Shown piece by piece: positions 1 to 7,114 of a stretch of 12,976 bases of DNA. A program made the position numbers and the translations under genes. The stretch lies in the NCBI GenBank assembly GCA_036939755.1, contig JALLAZ010000946.1, positions 1 through 12,976 of the forward strand, given 5' to 3'. Numbering within the stretch: position 1 is the stretch's first letter; every line of letters begins with the position of its first letter. This DNA comes from Stephanodiscus triporus. Taxonomy: Eukaryota; Bacillariophyta; Thalassiosirophyceae; Thalassiosirales; Thalassiosiraceae. A model generated the notes under the pieces. The model saw only the letters and a list, made by a program, of their open reading frames with translations. It searched no databases and was not told the DNA's origin.

Positions 1-503
1 CTTCGGGGTCGGGGTCGGCCAGCTGGGCGCCCAGGTGTCCTCCCGGTCGTCCTCCTTCCCCACCCCTCATGGTCGACGCCGCCGCCGACAATGACAACGT
101 TGACAACGGCGACGGTTGTCTCCCCGGGATGGTGCCAGCGTCGTCGGAGGGGGACGACTCCGATCCGTCCGAGGCCTCCTCCTCGGACTCCGACGAGACT
201 ATGAGCACGTCCTCGTCGGGGAGCTGCGCCGCGCTCCTGACCCTCCCCCCCCTCCTCCTCCCGGTCAGCAGGGGCATGACGTTCAACGAGCAGGTGCGCG
301 TGCTCCCCATCCCTCCCATTGAGGACTTCACCCATGAGCAGCTGTACAGGAAGTACACCAACCGATTCGAGCTTAGGGAGAACAAGGCGAGGAACAAGCG
401 AGAGTACGAATTCGACGGACACGACTGGAGGAACGCCACGGAGGAGAATGCCATGGCGATCTGTCCGTTGAGCGGGGAGCTGTTGCATCCCGCCCACCTG
501 TGA
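1..503 (+). CDS. 3' end of an unrecognised protein with acidic Ser-rich middle and conserved-looking C-terminus (5' partial)
   Basis: The frame is open from the left edge (codons in phase with base 3) to the TGA at 501-503. The gene therefore probably starts outside the window, although an ATG at 69 is a possible internal start. From that Met the protein is 144 residues. Residues about 1-55 are low-complexity and rich in Asp, Ser and Glu (SSSDSDET). Residues about 68-144 look like a folded or conserved segment: MTFNEQVRVLPIPP, then a charged helix-like stretch, then EFDGHDWRNATEE and a terminal SGELLHPAHL. From memory, I associate this pattern (hydrophobic-Thr-Phe, VxVxxIP, DWR, EE, SGEL.HP.H) with a lineage-specific diatom/stramenopile family of unknown function. 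The RGMTF stretch loosely resembles a protein phosphatase 1 docking motif (RVxF type); this is inference only. The gene is convergent with the PEX22-like gene. No function is assigned. Confidence 0.6.
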   Translation, partial: SGSGSASWAPRCPPGRPPSPPLMVDAAADNDNVDNGDGCLPGMVPASSEGDDSDPSEASSSDSDETMSTSSSGSCAALLTLPPLLLPVSRGMTFNEQVRVLPIPPIEDFTHEQLYRKYTNRFELRENKARNKREYEFDGHDWRNATEENAMAICPLSGELLHPAHL

Positions 504-815
504 TCCTCGCTACCTACTAAACCCGACCGGTAATAACATTTTCACCTTAAAACACACAGAAAAAAAAGAAAAGCTAGAAGCTCACTAGAGAGAGAGAGAG
601 AGAAAAATGAAGACGCGAATCAAGTTATATTTAATATTATGATTATGACTAATTCATAAAAAAGCAGAAATAATAATAATACAAACACAGACTTCCGTTC
701 CCCTCTGATCTTTACTTCGATTACAACAACTACAACATAGCCCCCCCCCTCGACCCACAGCGAGTATGGTACCATTATTTAGGCAACATCGTAGGAATAG
801 ACGAATCCCTTCTCC
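504..815. other. AT-rich intergenic spacer with AG microsatellite
   Basis: No coding frame is supported here. The spacer lies between two convergent genes and should hold both 3' untranslated regions. It contains A-rich runs near 558-570, an (AG) tract at about 587-603, AT-rich DNA (620-690) with several aataat-like words, and a run of nine C at about 741-749. No RNA gene or clear terminator was seen. Confidence 0.6.
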
Positions 816-1513
816 CTACGGTATGAGAAATTTTCCGAATGCGGAATGCCTCGCCGTCGTCGTCGTCGTAACTCCCGTCCCCGTTCCCCCCCCCTTGTCG
901 TCGTCGTCGTATTCCTCCTCCCTCGCGACGGGATACACCAGCACCCTGAAGCCGAACCGTTCCAGCTCCTTCGCCGCCCCCCCCCCGTCGTGATCGATCA
1001 CCAGCTCGGTCCCGTGCAGCTGCCTCACGAACGCCACGCGTCCGCGGGACGTGTTCGAGAAGGCTATCCGATGACGCGGCAACACGCGAGCGTCGAGCCT
1101 GTAGCGTCGCCCCCGCCCGGCGGCGTCCGAGTCGTTCTTGTCGTCGTCGTCGTCGTCGTCCGGCCCACGACCTCGTTCAGGAGCTCGGAGCGCACCCTCC
1201 CGACGAACGCCCTCAGTTCGGAGTCGTCCGCTGCGCCTGCGCGCGACCCCGACGACGACGAGGACGCTTCATCCGCCCGGGACGACGACGACGACACGTC
1301 GACGATGACGAATAGGTTGTAGTACGTCCCCAGGAGGTAGAGGGCCTTCTGCAACGTGGCGCATCGCGAATCATCACAACGTACGGTGACGACGACGTTC
1401 GCGCCTCGATCGGTCGGCGGCCGATGGGGCACGGGGGACGACATGGACGAGGAGGAGGGGGCGAACATCCTCGCGAATAAGCGCGCCCTCTCGCGTCGGT
1501 TGATGGCCATCAT
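816..1513 (-). CDS. Probable peroxin-22-like protein (PEX22), frame-split
   Basis: In plants and yeast, PEX22 anchors the ubiquitin-conjugating enzyme PEX4 on peroxisomes for PEX5 receptor recycling. Two minus-strand frames are complementary. The first, from the ATG at 1513, has a Ser/Ala-rich lead, then VVVTVRCDDSRCATLQKALYLL with a Tyr/Leu-rich continuation, and ELRAFVGRVRSELLNEVVG. The second runs from about 1165 to the TAG at 816-818: an Asp run, YRLDARVLPRHRIAFSNTS, GRVAFVRQLHGTELVIDHD, ELERFGFRVLVYPV. The order RI-F-S-T-x-GR-[SA]-FVRQL-x-ID matches the C-terminal signature I know from plant PEX22. The frame change falls at about 1160-1172, beside a (GTC)n run, and needs one base more or two fewer. 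It may be a real lesion, an assembly error or an unrecognised intron. No membrane segment is visible near the start, so an upstream exon may be missing. The family call is moderately sure. Confidence 0.52.
1140..1160. repeat. (GTC)7 trinucleotide tract
   Basis: Seven uninterrupted GTC units on the + strand. On the minus strand they encode a poly-Asp run in the second frame of the PEX22-like gene, or poly-Thr in the first frame. Shorter versions of the same unit occur near 857-871, 898-911 and 1251-1291. The frame break of the gene lies immediately beside it. Confidence 0.85.
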
Positions 1514-1628
1514 CTCGTCGACGCCCTCGTGCCCCGCCGCCGTCGCCGCCGCCGCCGATGGCGGCGGGGCACGACACTCGTGCGAGCTCGCGGCGGTGGA
1601 TCGGAAGGGCACGCGCGCGATATTGCCC

Positions 1629-1682
1629 TTCGGTTGATCCGCAAGCGCGTGTCTTGCGGATCACGCTGTTCGGTTGATCCGC
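1629..1682. repeat. Direct repeat flanking an 11-bp hairpin
   Basis: A 14-base unit (ttcggttgatccgc) occurs at 1629-1642 and again at 1669-1682, exactly 40 bases apart. Inside, the arms tgatccgcaag (1635-1645) and cttgcggatca (1653-1663) are perfectly complementary around a 7-base loop. It sits just upstream of the visible start of the minus-strand PEX22-like gene. Confidence 0.85.
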
Positions 1683-1685
1683 CGT

Positions 1686-1856
1686 GGTACTGAAATGAAG
1701 ATTTTAGTACCGCGGTAAGCTAAGGTAAGCTACGGTAAGCTACGGTAAGCTACAAAAGCGGTAATTTTACCGCTTTACTGTGCTTTACCGTAGCTCTGGC
1801 CCAAAAAGGGCTTACCGGCGGTAATTACGGTAATTACCCGGTAATTACCGGGTAAA
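1686..1856. repeat. Cluster of tandem and inverted ggtaa/ttacc repeats
   Basis: Four structures are visible. First, ggtactgaaat (1686-1696) faces attttagtacc (1701-1711) as an imperfect inverted repeat (10 of 11). Second, four units of a 10-base repeat ending in ggtaagc run from 1711 to 1750, period exactly 10. Third, aaagcggtaa (1755-1764) and ttaccgcttt (1767-1776) form a perfect inverted repeat with a 2-base gap. Fourth, cggtaattac units run from 1819 and end in a perfect 16-base palindrome, cccggtaattaccggg (1837-1852). The ttaccgtagc at about 1785-1794 is also the reverse complement of the tandem unit, so a larger fold-back is possible. It resembles a miniature or fold-back element but no target-site duplication was found. 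Confidence 0.75.
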
Positions 1857-1873
1857 AAACAACTAAGGCATAC

Positions 1874-2645
1874 CTGAGGTCTAACACATGCATAGCGGGG
1901 TCGCCTGCCAAAGTCAGTGAAGACGCGTTTCTTGTGGCTCCGACAGAGAGGACTCCGTAGATTCTTGCAGGCTTGAGCAACGTCCAATGATAGCAAGCAA
2001 AGTATTGCATGGAAGTCGAATGAATAGTAAACACCCATTAATACGGCAGAAGGTAAGACCAATGTCACCTCGTAAATCATCTTGGATGTAAAGATTGGAG
2101 ACGTGAAGGCGTCTCCATTGAACACCCTTTGGAGGAGTGATTGCAGGACAATCAGAGTTACCTCTGTCAAAAACCAAAATTTCATTCTCATTGTCTTTGA
2201 TAGAAATGGTGGGGTTGAGGATATCTAATGACGAAACAATTTCGCAAAGTAGGCGTTGCTGTTTGTGTAGCTTTTTCTTTGCATGGCATATTCGACTGCA
2301 ACAAATGGAACTGGGAACACCACCAGGTACGTGGGCAACGGCTGCACACTGAGTGCGTCGGGAACAGTTCACTTTCTTATGGGAATATATGTGGAACCAG
2401 GCTTGTGAGGAGATAGTAACATCATGAGAGGAAAGTGGTCTTAGAGTGATAAGATTCGTGGGTGACTTAGAGACAGCGCAGCAGCTAGACCCCCTCAACC
2501 CAACGCTGTGAATGGGGGGGGTGTAGTGAACACGTTCACTGATTCCTGAAGTCAACTGGTAATCATCAGGTCGTAGACCACCTCCAACAGGATGAGTTTG
2601 ATGAGACGGGGGGGAGCTTGTTGACGTGACTTCTTCAGGATGATA
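1874..2645 (-). pseudogene. Coding-like region of unknown function, no Met start, one apparent frameshift
   Basis: One minus-strand frame is open from 2645 to about 1914, about 240 codons with no ATG at all, so it is an exon or a relic rather than a whole gene. Its upstream part has PVGGGLRPDDYQLTSGISER; its downstream part has ISIKDNENEILVFDRG, VQWRRLHVSNLYIQDDLRGD and NTLLAIIG. Around 1990-2000 the coding character moves to the neighbouring frame, which reads WTLLKPARIYGVLSVGATRN and DPAMHVLDL. It reaches a donor-like ctcag|gtatgc whose GT complements 1872-1873. The switch needs one base added, as expected of a decayed copy. Alternative frames near 2560-2660 also stay open behind an acceptor-like ctag at about 2659, so exon structure is uncertain. 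I do not recognise the product. Confidence 0.33.
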
Positions 2646-2884
2646 TCATTCCGGCGACCTAGATCAAGTCATGTTGAGAAAAATAAATAGAATGTTAATA
2701 AAATGGAGAGCAGAACAGTCAAATGAAAATAAATAGACTCACAGGAAGGAAGGAAACAACATAGGAGATGCATCTTGGTGCATCTAGTGCATTTGGGGTG
2801 ATTGGGGGACACAAAATGCATCGCCGATGACTGCGAGTGCATTTGGCACAATTTTTTTGGAAATGTTGACTCTGTGGTGATTGA

Positions 2885-2903
2885 GGGGGAGGGAGGGGGG
2901 GGG
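2885..2903 (+). other. G-run with quadruplex potential
   Basis: Runs of five, three and nine G are separated by single A bases on the + strand. Splitting the nine-G run gives four G-tracts with short loops, the standard pattern for an intramolecular G-quadruplex. It lies at the 3' edge of the minus-strand open frame that ends at 2919. Confidence 0.6.
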
Positions 2904-2918
2904 TGCAGGATACTGGTC

Positions 2919-3293
2919 TCACTCATCATCGGGGTATGTTAAAAGAAGGTCAAAAGATTCGATTTTGTTTATGCCGGTGGGGATGGGAGGCAGAGCCTTG
3001 TCTCGTGGAATCAAATCAATATAAGCCCTGATTTGATCGGCACATCCCTCGTCAAAATTGCCAGGAACCCATAAGCCACAAACAAAGAGTTCGTGGTGTT
3101 GACGGTTATATGAGACGCAATAAGTGTCGCCCAAATCGATCAGGAAGCCCGGTGTGTAGTCGGATTGTTGTAGATGATATGATATCGTGCAACAAATTGT
3201 TTGAGGTTTCAACTCCCTGTAACCTCTACAACTACAAAAGACAGTGTATTCAATGAAGGTCTCTCCACCAAAGAGACAACCCAAAAGTAATTA
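2919..3293 (-). CDS. Possible terminal exon of an unrecognised minus-strand gene
   Basis: A minus-strand frame of about 123 codons runs from just after a TAA at 3291-3293 to a TGA at 2919-2921. The stretch after about 3216 reads like real protein: LKPQTICCTISYHLQQSDYT, GFLIDLGDTYCVSYNRQHHE, LFVCGLWVPGNFDEGCADQI, ending in LLLTYPDDE. There is no ATG start. Several acceptor-like AG positions preceded by pyrimidines occur between 3215 and 3245. A good donor-like cag|gtaagt lies upstream on the minus strand (GT complementing 3445-3446), so it may be a last exon spliced to something beyond 3447. I do not recognise the family. It could belong with the coding-like region at 1874-2645, or be another relic. 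Confidence 0.33.
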
Positions 3294-3294
3294 T

Positions 3295-3804
3295 AGATAT
3301 GCCGCTGATGCGATAGCAATCGGAGGTATTTAATGCAACCGAGATTGTCGGGGTTCCAAATCATGAGGGCGAAGGATAGTGTGGGAAGTTGTGTGGGATG
3401 GCAGAATGGGTGGAGTGTGAAAATTAAGGGGTGGTAGTAAACTTACCTGCTTACTTGAAAATGCAGCTCAGACGTCACCGCAGTGTCGAATAATAAAATA
3501 TAATGGTGCTATATATTGTCAGGATTGGAACTAAATAGATAAACTGTATCGATAAAACAAACAAAATTATAAATACATAATTTAAACAGAGGGCGTAACT
3601 ATAACACGCATACCTTTAACATTATCTAGCAACTGTGACCTATTGAAATTTTTTATAGAATAATAAAATTGTATCAGTGTTTTACAAAAAACAGTTAAAT
3701 AATTAGTAAATTACGGTAATGTTTCTAAATAAAATTTTACTGTGACTAAGATACGGTAACTTTTTCTGGGTAGCGTAAAAATGGTACTGTAGTAACAGTT
3801 TACT
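3295..3804. other. AT-rich spacer ending in ggtaa-type repeat sequence
   Basis: No gene is supported in this 500-base stretch, which becomes very AT-rich after 3480. From about 3712 to 3804 it carries words such as ttacggtaa, tttactgtg, atacggtaac and ggtactgtagtaacag. These are related to the repeat cluster at 1686-1856, where ggtactg and tttactgtg also occur. The copia remnant starts directly after it. Confidence 0.5.
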
Positions 3805-5464
3805 TTGCCAGAAGAATTTGGGGCCCTTGTGATGGATCAGATCACAGGACACATTCAAAGTACTTACCTTGGACCAGTACGAAAGGCACCCCTCGCGCGA
3901 TTCCCACGATGTGTGTTCTCACCATCAAACCCGATGAAATTTTACAACCCCATCATGCGAAATCACTTGGGCAATCACAAAGATCGCAGATGGACCAAGT
4001 CTGAGAAATATACCCCGGTCCTTCGTCTGGATACACTCCACCTTATTCTTATGGTCAGTATGGCGGTTCAACAATGCCGTGCCCTAAAACAAGGCGATTG
4101 TAAGAATGCCTTCTGCCAGGGTGTCCTCCCCCCGGATGAAATTACTGATGCAAAGAAAGATGAGTATTGGTTACTGAAACACACTTTATATGGCCTGAGA
4201 TGCAGCCCTAAGCATTGGTATGACAAAATCCAGAAGATTCTCACCAGCGTTGGCCTCAAGCAAAATCCGTACAATCCGTGTCTCTTCAGTGGGCACATCA
4301 TTGACCACTGATCCCTCCAACGCTCCTTCATCCTCTCCTCTGACGCTGTGTCTCTATGTCAATGACTTTGTTTACTTCTCCGTGGATCTGCCAGTTGAAG
4401 CAAAATTTGAACGTCTCCTCCAACAACAGTCAATGGTCGAATACATGGGCACTGTGGAATGATTTCTTGGCACTCATTTTCAATGGTTGGTTACCCCTGA
4501 TGCCGTTAAGGTCCATCTCAGTCAAACTGGTTTTGCTCACCTTGTGAAGACAATGATATCTATCTCCGCAACATCATGCCAGAGACGCTACTTCGCATTG
4601 CTCCGGCCTTCCCATTGATGCATGCCCAGAATCCGACAAAGAAAAGTTGCATCCCACATTTGTTGAATGCAAACGGAAATACCAAAGCATTGTCAGCTCC
4701 ATTGGGTGGCTTGCCTAGACGACACGACCCAACCTTGTGCCATCTCACTTGTTCCTGTCCGCCTATTGCAACAAACTGTCAAGAAGTCATCTCAATGCGG
4801 CTCTGTACATCCTCCATTACATACACTCGACAATTGATTATGGATTTACCTTCTCGTTGGAGGAGACTGCTCCCCTCCATACCTACATGACATTTCCACA
4901 CTTGTCTGACGCAGAAGCATATACCGATGCCCGCCCCCCCCCTCATCCCTAACACCTCCATCGCCTTATGACGTACAGCGACACTTGCTGGGGATCCCAA
5001 ATCGGCAATGCAATTCACGAGGGTATCCAACTACCTCTGTTCGAATTCCGCAGCATGAGTGGTGCCCTCTGGTGAACCTATTACATAGAAAACAGAACAA
5101 CAAGAATGCACATCACTGAGCATGTGTGAAGCTGAAATTAGGGCTACAAACATGGGCTCCCATCTCACCGTCAACTTACGGAATTTGATTCTGCACCTCC
5201 AATCCATTGGTTACCCTATCAACGACACCCATATCGCTACACAACTCTACAACGACAACGAGGCCTGTGTGAAATGGTGCCATAATCTCATTACTAAAGG
5301 TAACCGTCACATGGAACACAAGGAAAATGCGACTCGGGAATGGTTTGCAGATGGTTCTATGGCCATTTCACATGTCTCCACCAAATGCAATCCCTCTGAC
5401 ATTTTTTACTAAAGAAATGCGCGATGGTGCAAACTTTCGCTGCCTTAGGGATTCGTTCATTTAG
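3805..5464 (+). pseudogene. Decayed Ty1/copia polyprotein: reverse transcriptase and RNase H
   Basis: Copia-type pol is spread over all three + frames. Frame one (3805-4311): WTKSEKYTPVLRLDTLHL, ALKQGDCKNAFCQGVL, EYWLLKHTLYGLRCSPKHWYDKI, the fingers/palm of a diatom-type copia reverse transcriptase. Frame two (about 4310-4530): LCLYVNDFVYFSVDLP, the polymerase active-site box with Asn for the first Asp of YVDD, then a TGA where Trp is expected (4460-4462). Frame three (about 4614-4953): KRKYQSIVSSIGWLA, a TAG, NAALYILHYIHSTIDYGFTF, DAEAYTDA. Then TYSDTCWGSQIGNAIHEG (about 4970-5025) and CEAEIRATNMGSHLTVNLRN to NDNEACVKWCHN and RHMEHKENATREW, the RNase H part. The element's end (TKEMRDGANF, about 5408-5437) is out of frame by one base in a T run. 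A short in-frame loss is likely near 4143, and shifts near 3912 and 3955. Gag, protease and integrase are absent. Confidence 0.85.
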
Positions 5465-5675
5465 GATTTTCAATTCTCTGCATTTCCCATTGCAAACCCA
5501 TCCCGAGCATGTTGCACAAACTGCGAACTACGTTTCGCCGTCTCGCTCAGGCATTCTTGATGTTTTTCTCTCGCTTCCTTTATCCCGCACTCATGACACT
5601 ATCGCTTGCCTCTCTTCTGCTGGCAAATATATCTTATCACGTGCTACTAAAGGTCTTTCCAGCAGGCTCCTATGA
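5465..5675 (+). pseudogene. Likely C-terminal tail of the copia polyprotein
   Basis: After the frame carrying TKEMRDGANF stops at 5462-5464, the adjacent frame (same phase as 5424) stays open to a TGA at 5673-5675. It reads PEHVAQTANYVSPSRSGILD, LSRTHDTIACLSSAGKYILS and so on. Ending in a Ser/Leu-rich tail with a CLSSAG-type block is, from memory, usual in diatom copia polyproteins; this is a weak association. A one-base change at about 5462 would link it to the upstream part. No LTR, polypurine tract or target-site duplication could be recognised downstream. Confidence 0.42.
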
Positions 5676-5983
5676 GCGATCATATGGGTGGTGTTGGTAT
5701 GATACTCCTACCAGTTACTCGCTTACTAGCTTTAGGTACCTAAACTAAGGGCTCACTTACCATCACCTGCACATTCACTAAATAAGACAGAAATCTAAGT
5801 TAATTAGCAGCGCTGGGGTACCAAGAGATTATGGTAGTCTTTTCTCTTTTTCTCCCTTATTCCTAGTTTAACATTTCCTGTGTTGCGTTGCATGACGCAT
5901 CGCCACTCAGATATATTGATGGCACACTTTGCTAAATCTGCCCAACAAGTCTCAAATGTAGCAGCAGCAGAGTGATACACAAA
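5676..5983. other. Intergenic stretch, nothing recognised
   Basis: No convincing coding frame, RNA gene or long terminal repeat was seen between the copia tail and the integrase-like relic. A minus-strand open frame of 65 codons here overlaps the integrase-like reading and has no family resemblance. Confidence 0.5.
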
Positions 5984-6121
5984 TGTAATGATGTCGGTCA
6001 AGGCCTTAAAAAACTACTCGAGTTATTCATTCGCTATGGTATTAGCCACATCACTATCTACCATACCCCGTTGGCAAACGGTTCCGCTAAGAAAAGTCTG
6101 GCCGGTCACAATTTCACTTGA
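5984..6121 (+). pseudogene. Fragment resembling a Ty3/gypsy-type integrase core
   Basis: The frame starting at 5984 reads CNDVGQGLKKLLELFIRYGI, followed by SHITIYHTPLANGSAKKSLA and GHNFT before a TGA at 6119-6121. Retroelement integrases of the gypsy type have the order D-N-G, an amphipathic helix ending in a [YH]GI-x-H segment, then a Pro-x-x-x-NG turn and ER-x-H. The order and spacing here fit (NDVG, LKKLLE, YGISHITI, TPLANG, GH), with the key Asp-Asn-Gly box degraded. The fragment is short and has no upstream zinc-binding or catalytic context, so this is a relic at best. It is unlikely to be part of the copia element, whose integrase would lie upstream of the reverse transcriptase. Confidence 0.4.
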
Positions 6122-6880
6122 GGGCTCACAAAGGAAGACCTCAATACTCATTTAATTCTCTCTAGAGTGTCACACCTTGCATCAATTTCTCTACCTTTTC
6201 TCACCCCCCTTAGTCAATCCGAGACTCTCGGCAGTATGCCCCGGAGGCGACAAACAGAGACTCTCATATGTGTGTCCCGGGGGCAGCGCAAAGCCATCGA
6301 CGCTGCCAAGATGAATAAAACAATCCAACGGAATGCATCGTGAAATATGTCGGCGGGATACGACGACGAACGAAAAAAAAATGGAAAAGCAAAAAAAAAA
6401 CTCACGATTCAGAAAATCTGACTACCAAATTGTGGGTGGGTATGTCGGCGGCCTGCGCAACCTCGTTGTCCGTGATGGCTATTCGCGGCGTGCACAACAT
6501 CATTTGACAAACCAACGAATCGGTGAGCACAGGATGAAAAAATCACGGTCGGATGGCTGATCAAAAATCCCGATCTATAATCTCACCCTTGATTATGGCG
6601 GCGGCCACCTCCTTTCTAACCTTTTCGGTTCGGCACGCCTATCTAGCGGGGGGTTGACGGTATCATATTCAACGTTACGTCCGCAAAGAAATACATGGAT
6701 GACTATCTCGTACGCACCTTGGGCAGCCAGGTCACATGTATGAGAGGCATTGTTATGGCCTTCGTGACAAACGAATCGGGCGTACCTCGAGAGAGTTGTG
6801 GTAGCCTGTTTGCTTTGCGTTGCCGACGATGACGGACTCTCTCTTCTGTTTGTAAGTGAGGTGAGAGGTGATGATCGTCC
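6122..6880. other. Intergenic stretch, no gene seen
   Basis: Several short open frames occur but none has a recognisable motif. Two poly-A runs lie at about 6374-6382 and 6391-6400. A ten-base word aacgaatcgg recurs at about 6515 and 6770. No tRNA or other RNA gene was recognised. Confidence 0.5.
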
Positions 6881-7114
6881 GTATCTAGCGTAAGTATTAC
6901 TTAAGTACCTACTCTAGAGGGAGTATGATGTATTTACGAGGAATCGTAACACGTACTCCTAGTAGCATATGGTGTAAGTACTTATCGTACTTAGAGTTGT
7001 TGGTATTACAGAGGTAGAGAGAGAGACCAACCTCCCTCATTCTCTCTTCTCCACAACTAAACTCCCCGGGAAACTCAAGAAAAGAAGAGCGACAGCGACG
7101 CCGCATCCGCCGTC
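6881..7114 (+). promoter_or_regulatory. 5' flank and leader of the M16 peptidase gene, with clustered agtactta-type words
   Basis: Directly upstream of the start codon lies a 100-base stretch with repeated and inverted forms of one word: gtaagtattactta (6890-6903), aagtacctact, cacgtactc and gtaagtacttatcgtactta (6974-6993). The leader then becomes purine- and pyrimidine-striped (agagagaga at about 7015-7025, ttctctctt at about 7040-7048) and has an in-frame TAA at 7058-7060. No TATA box could be assigned with confidence. The transcription start is unknown. Confidence 0.35.

Noticed and set aside
846..1322. 158-codon + strand open frame rich in Arg, Pro and Val
   Set aside because: It is the antisense shadow of the PEX22-like gene; its composition comes from the GC-rich trinucleotide tracts and it has no motif.
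1711..1750. CRISPR-like array
   Set aside because: Units are 10 bases with no spacers, and the genome is eukaryotic.
4068..4331. Minus-strand frame opposite the copia reverse transcriptase
   Set aside because: Shadow of a well-recognised + strand reverse transcriptase segment.
5035..5055. tRNA-like gttcgaatt word
   Set aside because: It lies inside the RNase H reading of the copia remnant (LFEFRSMSG) and no cloverleaf arms can be built around it.
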